Source: Clostridiales bacterium (GTDB taxonomy: Bacteria; Bacillota; Clostridia; TANB77; CAG-508). From it: a stretch of 55,772 bases of DNA. Made by a program: the position numbers and the translations under genes. The notes under the pieces were generated by a model. That model searched no databases. It was not told the origin of the DNA and was given only the letters and a program-made list of their open reading frames with translations. Location of the stretch: positions 79,730 through 135,501 of the forward strand of contig DQFO01000002.1 of assembly GCA_003525075.1 (NCBI GenBank). The letters run 5' to 3'. Of this stretch, positions 1 through 6,820 are shown in pieces (position 1 is the stretch's first letter; the number at the start of each line of letters is the position of its first letter).

Positions 1-104
1 TTTATGGCATTCTTATACATTTGATAACCACTACAAATAAAATAATTTCCTATACAAATAAATATTAATAAAACTGTTATTGTAATCTTTTTAACTAATT
101 TCAT
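1..104 (-). CDS. partial membrane/exported protein, N-terminus only
   Basis: An open frame starts at ATG 104 and runs off the left edge, giving 34 visible residues. The start is Lys-rich (MKLVKK) and is followed by a hydrophobic segment of about 18 residues (ITITVLLIFICIGNYFIC), then SGYQMYKNAI. This is a signal-anchor or uncleaved signal. An upstream purine stretch (AAGGGATT) is a weak ribosome binding site. Clostridial class A PBPs and glycosyltransferases often have a short cytoplasmic tail, one TM and a GY-MYK-like segment, but too little is visible to assign the family. Confidence 0.5.
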   Translation of the reverse strand, partial: MKLVKKITITVLLIFICIGNYFICSGYQMYKNAI

Positions 105-268
105 ATAATGCTAATCCCTTCTTTACTAAAAAGTAATTTATTGCAATAATATTATCATTTTTTATCATATAAGTCGTCATTCTAATATTACTCAATATTA
201 CAATTTTGTAATATAATTTAATTATGTATCAAGGCTATTTCTTTATTTTAGAAATAACATTTTTTATT

Positions 269-490
269 TTAGTATATAGAATTTGTATTTCTATACTTAA
301 TTTTAAAATTGCAATTAGCATACTTACTCAGCCTTAAAGTAGTTAAATTACTCTGAGGATCAACATCTACAACTAACACTTTTTTCCCTTGTTTAGCCAA
401 TGCTACTCCAAGATTAAATGTTGTTGTGGTCTTACCAACTCCTCCTTTCTGATTTGTGATTGCAATTACCTTACGCTTACTTTCTTGCAT
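269..490 (-). pseudogene. truncated ParA/Soj-type partition ATPase remnant
   Basis: The 73-residue product keeps the first part of a ParA/Soj ATPase: deviant Walker A NQKGGVGKTTTTFNLG at residues 13-28, then VLVVDVDPQSNLTT (Walker A' region, residues 39-52). After that it stops resembling ParA and ends, where an intact ParA has about 250 residues. No continuation is visible in the other minus-strand frames down to position 241. The ribosome binding site (AAAGGAGGCGAGAAT) is excellent. It looks like a decayed or truncated plasmid/ICE partition gene. A short functional protein is less likely because switch II and the dimerisation regions are missing. Confidence 0.7.
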
Positions 491-561
491 ATTCTCGCCT
501 CCTTTCTTTTAATTTAGCCGCCTTAATTTAATAAGATGGCTATGTATTCCATTTTTGGCAT

Positions 562-592
562 AAAAAAAGAACTGACCATTTTTAATCAGTTC
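562..592 (-). terminator. Rho-independent terminator downstream of micro-ORFs
   Basis: A 7-bp stem (GAACTGA at 569-575, TCAGTTC at 586-592) with a 10-nt loop is followed on the minus strand by a seven-T run (562-568). It would end transcripts from the 681-770 unit before the parA remnant. Confidence 0.75.
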
Positions 593-637
593 AAATATGT
601 TTAATAAATTTTATTTAATTTTAAAATTAGTTCATCA

Positions 638-683
638 ATAGGTTCTGTATAGATACCTTAATAGGTTCTGTATAGATACCTTA
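638..683. repeat. 23-bp perfect tandem direct repeat (2 copies)
   Basis: The unit ataggttctgtatagatacc+tta occurs at 638-660 and again at 661-683 without mismatch or spacer. The last three bases of the second copy are the stop codon of the 681-770 micro-ORF. The unit is richer in GC than its surroundings and could be an iteron, an operator or a recent slippage duplication. Confidence 0.85.
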
Positions 684-770
684 TTTTAATTTATCATTTT
701 TAAATTGTATTAAGACGTTTAAAATTATGTTAGTTTCTATATTTTTAATAGGTAGTTTTATTTTTTTCAT
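681..770 (-). CDS. micro-ORF, 29 aa, unknown
   Basis: ATG at 770 is preceded by a strong SD (GAGGGAG) and by a consensus-like promoter (802-830). The product is basic (MKKIKLPIKNIETNIILNV, then LIQFKNDKLK). I do not recognise a family. Its own promoter, SD and a downstream terminator (562-592) argue that it is expressed. The stop codon overlaps the tandem repeat. The location next to a ParA remnant suggests it may derive from a mobile element. Confidence 0.45.
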   Translation of the reverse strand: MKKIKLPIKNIETNIILNVLIQFKNDKLK

Positions 771-801
771 TATAACCACACTCCCTCTGTTTCTTATCTA
801 T

Positions 802-830
802 ATTATATAGGAATATGGTTAATAAGTTAA
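802..830 (-). promoter_or_regulatory. SigA-type promoter for micro-ORF 681-770
   Basis: On the minus strand TTAACT (825-830), a 17-nt spacer and TATAAT (802-807). The start codon is about 32 nt downstream of the -10. Confidence 0.65.
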
Positions 831-867
831 TTGTGCAATTTAGTAAAATTTTTTCATAACTCCCCAC

Positions 868-957
868 TTACCAGTTAAAACTAGATTTTGTAGAATTTTC
901 TTGAGTATTATTTTTTTTATTTTCTTTTCTTATTTTTCTTTTTTGATACATATCCAT
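868..957 (-). CDS. micro-ORF, 29 aa, Lys/Asn-rich
   Basis: ATG at 957 follows an AAAAAGGAAG ribosome binding site. The product starts MDMYQKRKIRKENKKNN and ends KSSFNW. It is highly charged with no membrane segment. A TATAAT-type -10 (1043-1048, minus strand) with a weak -35 lies about 85 nt upstream. No family is recognised. Confidence 0.45.
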   Translation of the reverse strand: MDMYQKRKIRKENKKNNTQENSTKSSFNW

Positions 958-1085
958 AATTATTGCTTCCTTTTTAATTATTTAATTCATTATAATAATT
1001 ATTAAAATTATATTTTTTACTATCATCTAATTTTGCGTTTATATTATATCATACATATACTTATTCGAAAATAGTTTATGTAAAT

Positions 1086-1130
1086 AAAACAAGAATTCTT
1101 TGCAAATCATATACAAAAAATTCTTGTTTT
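1086..1130 (-). terminator. terminator of the 1135-1620 gene
   Basis: Perfect 12-bp inverted repeat (AAAACAAGAATT, 1086-1097; AATTCTTGTTTT, 1119-1130) just after the stop codon of the upstream minus-strand gene, followed by a short TATTT tract. Confidence 0.7.
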
Positions 1131-1134
1131 ACTA

Positions 1135-1620
1135 TTAATAATATTTGTATTCATTAGTATCATCACGTGAATCTCTTTTTTTCAATTCTTCATCATAATC
1201 TTTATTGTTAAAATACCAATCTGTTTTTTCATCTTTAGGGTGTGCCTTTCTATTTTTGTCTAGTATAACATCAAATAAACAGAATATAGCTAACAATGTT
1301 GCCATTAGATCACATACTAAATTTGCACTTAATGCTATAGATATAGTTTCTCCACCCACAATAGAAACCAATGAATTGAATAAATGTTGACCATAATACA
1401 ATCCATACATAAGAAAGTACGCTAATGCTCCTATCAAATTTCTTCTTATTACTAATATAATACATATAAGTGTTATAAAAGAAATTATTATTTCAAATGT
1501 TAAATTATATGATACAATTCCTATAAAATCAATTGAAAATTGTGTACACAATGCAACAATTGCTCTAAACATCCAAAACATTACCATAAATATTATTATT
1601 AAGATTGTCCCAAAACTCAT
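1135..1620 (-). CDS. conserved-type polytopic membrane protein, unknown function
   Basis: The 161-residue protein has about four hydrophobic segments (residues ~5-25, ~33-57, ~63-85, ~97-118) and a charged tail of about 40 residues (ILDKNRKAHPKDEKTDWYF..., rich in Asp/Lys/Arg) that is probably cytoplasmic. ATG 1620 has an AAAGGA site at the right distance. It is flanked by terminators on both sides (1086-1130 and 1655-1694), so it is a single-gene unit. The KTDWYFNNKDYDEEL motif near the C-terminus is the most distinctive part. I recall similar tails in clostridial small membrane proteins but know of no function. Confidence 0.75.
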   Translation of the reverse strand: MSFGTILIIIFMVMFWMFRAIVALCTQFSIDFIGIVSYNLTFEIIISFITLICIILVIRRNLIGALAYFLMYGLYYGQHLFNSLVSIVGGETISIALSANLVCDLMATLLAIFCLFDVILDKNRKAHPKDEKTDWYFNNKDYDEELKKRDSRDDTNEYKYY

Positions 1621-1654
1621 ATTTTATTCCTTTCTTTTGTTTTTTCTTATATAA

Positions 1655-1694
1655 AAAGTTGGTATGTAGAAAATATTTTTTCTATACCAACTTT
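1655..1694 (-). terminator. terminator at the end of the ireB-ruvX-yrzB operon
   Basis: Arms AAAGTTGGTAT (1655-1665) and ATACCAACTTT (1684-1694) match perfectly and are extended by A/T pairs. On the minus strand the stem is followed by TTATA. Confidence 0.75.
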
Positions 1695-1698
1695 GCTT

Positions 1699-1998
1699 TT
1701 AGTCTTCATCTACAAAATTAAAATCATCTTTATATTTTTCTTTAAATATTTGAAATACTTTATTTAATATTTCTTCATCGTCAACTCCAACATAAGATTC
1801 TTCATCTGAATCTTCATCTGTGTCTTCAAGTTTTAGTATAACTACCTCTCCTTCTTCCTCTTCTCCTTCTTCAGCTACTGGTAATAATACTACATATTCT
1901 TCATCATCTAATTCAACTAAATCTAAGAATTCAAATCTTACTTCATTTCCATCCTCATCATTTAATACTATTATATTATCAACTTCTTCGTTTTCCAT
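1699..1998 (-). CDS. yrzB: DUF1292 (YrzB-like) acidic protein
   Basis: A 99-residue, very acidic protein with the DUF1292 pattern: beta-rich core IIVLNDEDGNEVRFEFLDLV, then DDEEYVVLLP, then an acidic run and VVILKLEDTDED, ending in a helix (EEILNKVFQIFKEKYKD). Position is diagnostic: in Firmicutes yrzB follows yrzL/ireB and yrrK/ruvX, as here. It is the last gene of the operon, 40 nt after ruvX and before a terminator. Its biochemical function is unknown. Confidence 0.9.
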   Translation of the reverse strand: MENEEVDNIIVLNDEDGNEVRFEFLDLVELDDEEYVVLLPVAEEGEEEEGEVVILKLEDTDEDSDEESYVGVDDEEILNKVFQIFKEKYKDDFNFVDED

Positions 1999-2038
1999 TT
2001 TTTAATCCTTCCTTTCTAAAACATTTATATTTTTCAAT

Positions 2039-2464
2039 TTAATTAACCTTTATCTTATTTAAATAAGTTTCTAAAATATATACTGCAGATATAGTATCTA
2101 CTATATTTTTCTTTTTATACTTATTAACATCTAACAAGTTCATTGTTTTATGTGCTGCAACTGTTGTTAATCTTTCATCTATTGTTTCTATTTTCAAAGT
2201 ATTATATTTACATTTTAATTTATGAATAAATTTGTCTGTTATTTCTGTTCTTTCTGATTCTGTTCCATTCATATTTATAGGTCTCCCTATAACAATTGTA
2301 TCTACTTCATATATAGAAAATAATTCATCAAGTCTTTTTAATATTACCTTATCAGAACCTTTATTATTTATTGTTTCAAGCCCTTGAGCTGTTATATTTA
2401 ATGCATCTGTTATTGAAATTCCAGTTCTTGCATCACCATAGTCTATTCCTAAGATTCTTTTCAT
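2039..2464 (-). CDS. ruvX: RuvX/YqgF RNase H-fold nuclease
   Basis: The 141-residue length is normal for the YqgF/RuvX family, linked to 16S pre-rRNA 5' processing and annotated as a putative Holliday-junction resolvase. Motifs: ILGIDYGDARTGISITD (first acidic site, residues 4-20), IVIGRPINMNGTESERTE (~57-74) and TIDERLTTVAA (~98-108, second acidic residue), with a late DTISA segment supplying another Asp. It lies 13 nt after ireB and 40 nt before yrzB, the standard Firmicutes order. Confidence 0.93.
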   Translation of the reverse strand: MKRILGIDYGDARTGISITDALNITAQGLETINNKGSDKVILKRLDELFSIYEVDTIVIGRPINMNGTESERTEITDKFIHKLKCKYNTLKIETIDERLTTVAAHKTMNLLDVNKYKKKNIVDTISAVYILETYLNKIKVN

Positions 2465-2477
2465 AAGATATTCCTTT

Positions 2478-2732
2478 CTATTTATCTAAGTCTATAAAAT
2501 TTCTTACCATTTTTTCTAATAATTCGTCTCTTTCTATAGTTCTTATTTTATTTCTTGCATTGTTATGGCTTGTTATATATGTTGGATCTCCTGATAATAT
2601 ATATCCAACAATCTGATTTATTGGATTATATCCTTTTTCTACAAGTGCTTCATACACTTCTTTTAAAGTTTCTTTAGCTTTTTCGTTTTTTTCTTTTTCA
2701 AAATTGAAACTCATAGTTTTATCAAAATCCAT
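2478..2732 (-). CDS. ireB: IreB family regulatory phosphoprotein (UPF0297)
   Basis: 84 residues matching the IreB/YrzL family: MSFNFEKEKNEKAKETLKEVYEAL at the N-terminus, then YNPINQIVGYILSGDPTYIT and HNNARNKIRTIERDELLEKMVRNF. In Enterococcus IreB is a substrate of the PASTA kinase IreK and limits cephalosporin resistance; Thr in the N-terminal segment is the known phosphosite region (family knowledge). It starts the conserved ireB-ruvX-yrzB block. Here it is downstream of accessory signalling and ATPase genes rather than alaS. Confidence 0.93.
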   Translation of the reverse strand: MDFDKTMSFNFEKEKNEKAKETLKEVYEALVEKGYNPINQIVGYILSGDPTYITSHNNARNKIRTIERDELLEKMVRNFIDLDK

Positions 2733-2761
2733 TATCTTACCATCCTTTTCATAAAATACTT

Positions 2762-3895
2762 TTATATTGTTGTTATGCTATGTTCATTTTTATCACAACT
2801 GTCTAAATATTGTTCTAATTTTTTTAGAACTTCTTCCATTCCAGTCCCCTTATAATATGTTGTTATAACAAAATTTAATTTTGCATTAACTTGTTGTCTC
2901 TTTTTCTTTTTAGAATTTTTTTCATTTTTTTCTTCATCATCTAAGTCTACTGTTTGGAAATTTTCTTCTAATGAAATATTCATTTGTTCTGCATTTGATT
3001 TTATATTTGTTATAAAATCTATAACAGAATCTGTTGTTACACCTGAAAATACTATTACAAATTTGGGTCCCATATATCTAATAAAAATATATTCATTTGA
3101 TATATTTTTTCTTATATATTTACTTATATCTATAATAACCTGATTTCCTAACTTTCTTGAATATTTATCATTTATTTCTTCTATATTAGCTATTCTAAAC
3201 ATACAAACTGCTGAAGTTGTATATTGATCAATAGTTTTCTTTCCTTCACCATATAAATATTCCTCTGAATATAATCCTGTAAATAAATCTTTTCTTACTA
3301 TTGCTTCTAATGTTTTTTGATGTACTACAGTTTTTAAAACTGCTACTATGTTGTCTTTTACAACTTCAAATATTGTTGTGTCTATATTATCAAAGTCATG
3401 AGCAATTCCACTTTCTATAATCCAATATCCTATATAAACATTATCTTCATATATTGGAAAAAATATAGCTGATTTTGCTCTTGCAAATTCCATTGTTTGA
3501 TATGGTAATTTCTCATTTTCGTTATTAATAGTTATATATTTAGGTGTTGCTGTTGCAATACTATCTTTAAATATAGGAACATCTTGCAAATTTCTTAATG
3601 TTTCCCAATGCTTTTGGTCTACATTTGTTGCTTTTATTTGATATTCAGCTCCATCAAATACAACAATTGTTGAATATTTTATTTCATATTTTTCAATCAA
3701 AATATCATTTATCTTTTTTATCTTATCATCAACAGAAGATGTTTCTCCTATTGTACTTAAAAAATCTTGTAAAACTCTTAAGTTATTTGCTTGTCTTTGT
3801 AAACTATTAAACTCTTGTATTTTACGGTGAATTTGTACATTATAGATAAGTAATCCAATAACAATTGCTACTAATATTCCTACAATTATAAACAT
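2762..3895 (-). CDS. membrane-anchored GAF and degenerate GGDEF protein
   Basis: One N-terminal TM (residues ~2-22), a short coiled coil (~23-50), a GAF-like domain (~50-190) and a GGDEF-like domain (~203-377). The GGDEF start RKDLFTGLYSEEYL fits the family's DxLTGLxNR-type entry, but the signature loop reads RYMGPKFVIVF (residues 273-283), so the Gly-Gly-Asp/Glu-Glu core is lost and cyclase activity is not expected. A Lys-rich insertion (KKKKR, ~329-333) interrupts the domain. It may act as a GTP/c-di-GMP-responsive or purely structural sensor. It lies 20 nt after the CpaE-like gene and 29 nt before ireB, so it is co-transcribed with both. Confidence 0.75.
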   Translation of the reverse strand: MFIIVGILVAIVIGLLIYNVQIHRKIQEFNSLQRQANNLRVLQDFLSTIGETSSVDDKIKKINDILIEKYEIKYSTIVVFDGAEYQIKATNVDQKHWETLRNLQDVPIFKDSIATATPKYITINNENEKLPYQTMEFARAKSAIFFPIYEDNVYIGYWIIESGIAHDFDNIDTTIFEVVKDNIVAVLKTVVHQKTLEAIVRKDLFTGLYSEEYLYGEGKKTIDQYTTSAVCMFRIANIEEINDKYSRKLGNQVIIDISKYIRKNISNEYIFIRYMGPKFVIVFSGVTTDSVIDFITNIKSNAEQMNISLEENFQTVDLDDEEKNEKNSKKKKRQQVNAKLNFVITTYYKGTGMEEVLKKLEQYLDSCDKNEHSITTI

Positions 3896-3915
3896 TTATT
3901 ATTTTCCCTCCAATA

Positions 3916-6315
3916 CTAATATCTTTTACTCATTTGTTCTAATGTACTATTCATACTTGAAGAAAAAGTAGTGTTTTTCACTGATGGTGGGGTATATTTT
4001 CCACCATTACTGCTATTTGATGTACTATATACTGATGTTGCTAACTGTTTTAAGCTTTGTAATATTTTTTTTGAATATCCTTTTAATGATACATCACAAA
4101 TTACTAAACCATTTAAATATCTTAAATATGTTTCTGTTTCAAATGGGATTGTAATTCTTTTTACTGTTTTTCTATTAAACAATTCTTTTCTGACTGTCAT
4201 ACTTGCATCATTATAAATTGAAATTCCACCTACTAAAATATCTTCATTTAATTCTTTTGTTTTTATATATTTGTTTAATACTACTCTTGCCTTTTCTTCA
4301 CTAAATGCGCCCTTGTCACTTAGTTTTCTTAAAAATAATGTAAGTGGTTGTATTGTTAATATATCCATTGATTGTACCAAATAAATTTCTTTTGAATATT
4401 TAAAATATCTATCTGGTGTATCAAAATCACAATCTAATAAAACCATATTATGTTTTGTTAATAATGTTTGAATTATTGGTTCAACATTTTCAATTTCTTC
4501 AACATCAAATGCTGATGTATATACTGTTAAATTCTTGTGTATTTCTATTCCATCTGCTACACCGTCTTTTAATTTTTTTATACATTCATTTGCTTTATTT
4601 CTTAACATTTCTTCATTTTTTGTATATATATAGTATGCATTTCTATTTTTGGTTAAATCTAATATTGCTGTATTAACATTATTTAAAGATAAAATTTCAG
4701 CAACATTATTAACTAAAAATGATGTTCCATTTTTGCTTGTTCCTACAAATGCAACAATTTTTTGATTTGGTGCTAATATTCTGTTCATATCAAGTTCCTC
4801 ATATTGTGGCACTTTGGGTCTCATATTTGGAATTTGATAATTTTCTTCAATTACATTATTTACTGAACTTACATTTTCAGAATCTTCCTTATATTGTGGA
4901 ACTACAGTATTTTCCGGTTTCGAATATATCTCAGTCTCTTCATTTTCTTCTTGTCCAAAACCTGGTAAAATACTATTATATTCATCTTCTGTTTCTTCCT
5001 CTTCGGCAAATCCTGGTAATGTTGTTTCATCTTCCTCTTCTGGCTCAATCTTTGTAGTATTGTTTTGCTCTAAATCACTAAATCCTGGTAATATACTTTC
5101 ATTCTCTTCTTCAGCAACTGTATTGCTTAACTTTTCTTCTGAAAATCCTGGCAAAACGCTTTCTTCTTCGACTACTTCATTTTTTCTTGGACGACCTCTT
5201 TTACGTTTTGGTACTTGTTCTACTTGTGGTTGTTCTGTAACTATCTTTTTTGGTCTTCCTCTTCCTCTTTTTACTGGTTGTACAGGTGTTTCTACTTTAT
5301 CTTCTTCAATTTTATTTATTATTTCTTCATTTGTATTATTACTTTCTTCTGGCATTTCTTCTTCTGTATTATAAATTGGTTCAAATTCTGATTCTTCTTT
5401 TATTTCTGGAATTACAGGATCAACTGTTTTTATTACCTTTTTTGTATTTGAACTCATAGCAGAAGGAATTACGACTGGTTCTCTTAAAGTATTTTCGTTA
5501 GATTTTAACATAATTTCACTTGTGCCTTTTGTTTCTTCTTCCTGCTTCTTTTTCATTGTTTGATATTTTTTTAGTTGTTTTTCTTCTTTGTTATTAACTC
5601 TTACACTATTTGAAATTCCATCATAAGCGAATATATCTAAATATCTACTTGATCTTTCTTCTAATACTGCTCTTACATTTAATGGAAGAAATTTACATAT
5701 TATTTTTAATTGAATATTATTATATTGTGATGCTATACTATCAAAACTATCAACTATTTTTTGCTCATCATTTCCTATTTTTTTATAATGTGCTAATATA
5801 TTTTGAATTTCTAATTCGCTAACTTCATTTTCATCATTTTTTTCATAAAGTACATCTTCTGAATCTATTTTATAATATATTTTCGCTTCTTTTTTAGAAC
5901 GAGGTCTATTTATTAGCCTACAAACTTCATTTATACTTCTATCTGCGCCTATTATTGCATTATATATTCCAATTCCAAATAATTTTACTAAAAGTTCTTC
6001 TCCTTTTACACGTCTCTCTTCACAAATTAAAATAATTGGAATATCTTCTCCTTTTACATTTGATGCTTCATCACTTATACTATCAAGTCTTCCAAATATA
6101 AAATTATCCATTTGTTCATGATCAGAGCTTGCATATTGTTCTAGATCTTCACTAATAACTATTCTGTCATATGTTTTGTCTCTTTGCAATTCTTTTAAGA
6201 TGGCATTGAAGTAATATACATTCTTATAATTGATTATTTCTTTATATTGCTTTTCATATTGTTTTATAATTGTTTCTGACATCTTGTCATTACTTACTGC
6301 AAATAAAACTTTCAT
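3916..6315 (-). CDS. CpaE-like protein: receiver-like domain, AT-hooks, LPGF repeats, ParA/MinD-like ATPase
   Basis: 799 residues in three parts. Residues 1-~135 look like an atypical receiver domain (KVLFAVSND..., IIYN/IGADRSINEV), as in CpaE. Residues ~250-505 are disordered and acidic, with two AT-hook cores (RGRPKK ~352-357, RGRPRK ~373-378) and four LPGF motifs (L388, L409, L433, L450). Residues ~515-765 form a ParA/MinD-type fold: KIVAFVGTSKNGTSFLVNNVAEIL carries a Walker A-like loop (G525-S532) in which the usual GK[ST] Lys is replaced (GTS), and MVLLDCDFDTPD resembles the Walker B/switch region. ATP binding may be altered. It starts 3 nt after the small pilin-like gene. The architecture resembles Tad/type IV pilus localisation ATPases (CpaE), but no CpaF/TadA is visible in the window. 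The AT-hooks suggest nucleoid contact, which is inference. Confidence 0.7.
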   Translation of the reverse strand: MKVLFAVSNDKMSETIIKQYEKQYKEIINYKNVYYFNAILKELQRDKTYDRIVISEDLEQYASSDHEQMDNFIFGRLDSISDEASNVKGEDIPIILICEERRVKGEELLVKLFGIGIYNAIIGADRSINEVCRLINRPRSKKEAKIYYKIDSEDVLYEKNDENEVSELEIQNILAHYKKIGNDEQKIVDSFDSIASQYNNIQLKIICKFLPLNVRAVLEERSSRYLDIFAYDGISNSVRVNNKEEKQLKKYQTMKKKQEEETKGTSEIMLKSNENTLREPVVIPSAMSSNTKKVIKTVDPVIPEIKEESEFEPIYNTEEEMPEESNNTNEEIINKIEEDKVETPVQPVKRGRGRPKKIVTEQPQVEQVPKRKRGRPRKNEVVEEESVLPGFSEEKLSNTVAEEENESILPGFSDLEQNNTTKIEPEEEDETTLPGFAEEEETEDEYNSILPGFGQEENEETEIYSKPENTVVPQYKEDSENVSSVNNVIEENYQIPNMRPKVPQYEELDMNRILAPNQKIVAFVGTSKNGTSFLVNNVAEILSLNNVNTAILDLTKNRNAYYIYTKNEEMLRNKANECIKKLKDGVADGIEIHKNLTVYTSAFDVEEIENVEPIIQTLLTKHNMVLLDCDFDTPDRYFKYSKEIYLVQSMDILTIQPLTLFLRKLSDKGAFSEEKARVVLNKYIKTKELNEDILVGGISIYNDASMTVRKELFNRKTVKRITIPFETETYLRYLNGLVICDVSLKGYSKKILQSLKQLATSVYSTSNSSNGGKYTPPSVKNTTFSSSMNSTLEQMSKRY

Positions 6316-6318
6316 TTG

Positions 6319-6732
6319 TTACCCCCTTCCAAATTTTACAACAATCGCAAAGGCTAATGGTAAAATTTGGCATATTACTAAAATAGTTATAAATGATATC
6401 ATTGTAACTAAGCCTTTTTCTTGTGTATCTAATTTTCTGATTCCTATAACATATTGATATATTGCACTTATTGCAATTCCCAAAAAACAAAATGGAATAC
6501 TATAAATTCTGATTATGTTTAATACATAAGCAGCTATTCCATATGCATCTGAACCATATTTTTCTTTATAATCTTCTAAAGATTTTGTTGCGTTCTCTTT
6601 TATTTTTATTAATTGACTTTCATTTTCTGCATCTATGATAGATGTACTATTTGATTCTGCAAATACTCTTGTTGTTCCAAAAATACATAATGAAATTATC
6701 AAAATTAGTGCGATTGTTGCTATTTTTTTCAT
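6319..6732 (-). CDS. small secreted/pilin-like membrane protein (VirB2/TrbC-like topology)
   Basis: 137 residues: signal peptide (residues 1-25, cleavage likely after VFA), a polar 50-residue segment, and two TM helices (~68-92 and ~104-132) joined by a short charged loop (GIRKLDTQEKG). This is the layout of VirB2/TrbC-type conjugative pilins and of related clostridial pilin-like proteins, but sequence identity cannot be checked here. It is the first gene of the operon and is followed within 3 nt by the CpaE-like ATPase, suggesting a joint role at the membrane. Promoter 6774-6802. Confidence 0.6.
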   Translation of the reverse strand: MKKIATIALILIISLCIFGTTRVFAESNSTSIIDAENESQLIKIKENATKSLEDYKEKYGSDAYGIAAYVLNIIRIYSIPFCFLGIAISAIYQYVIGIRKLDTQEKGLVTMISFITILVICQILPLAFAIVVKFGRG

Positions 6733-6773
6733 ATCTATTTTCCTTTCTCATTATTTGTTATTTTTACTTATAT

Positions 6774-6802
6774 ATCATACACTAGAATTAAAAAAATAGC
6801 AA
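6774..6802 (-). promoter_or_regulatory. promoter of the pilin-like/CpaE/ireB operon
   Basis: TTGCTA (6797-6802), 17-nt spacer, TATGAT (6774-6779) on the minus strand. The -35 lies inside the descending arm of the upstream gene's terminator (6795-6818). Confidence 0.5.
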
Positions 6803-6818
6803 GTTATTTCTTGCTATT
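6795..6818 (-). terminator. terminator of the wall hydrolase gene
   Basis: AATAGCAAG (6795-6803) and CTTGCTATT (6810-6818), 6-nt loop, followed by a T-run on the minus strand. Confidence 0.85.
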
Positions 6819-6820
6819 TT

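Noticed and set aside
105..194. Small frame MTTYMIKNDN... overlapping the left-edge gene
   Set aside because: No SD site and overlap with a better supported start.
242..272. Direct repeat tttattttag at 242-251 and 263-272
   Set aside because: Low-complexity AT sequence; a 10-bp match is expected by chance here.
4719..5057. Leu/Phe-rich open frames on the plus strand opposite minus-strand genes (many places)
   Set aside because: They are antisense shadows of AT-rich coding DNA, without SD sites or known domains.
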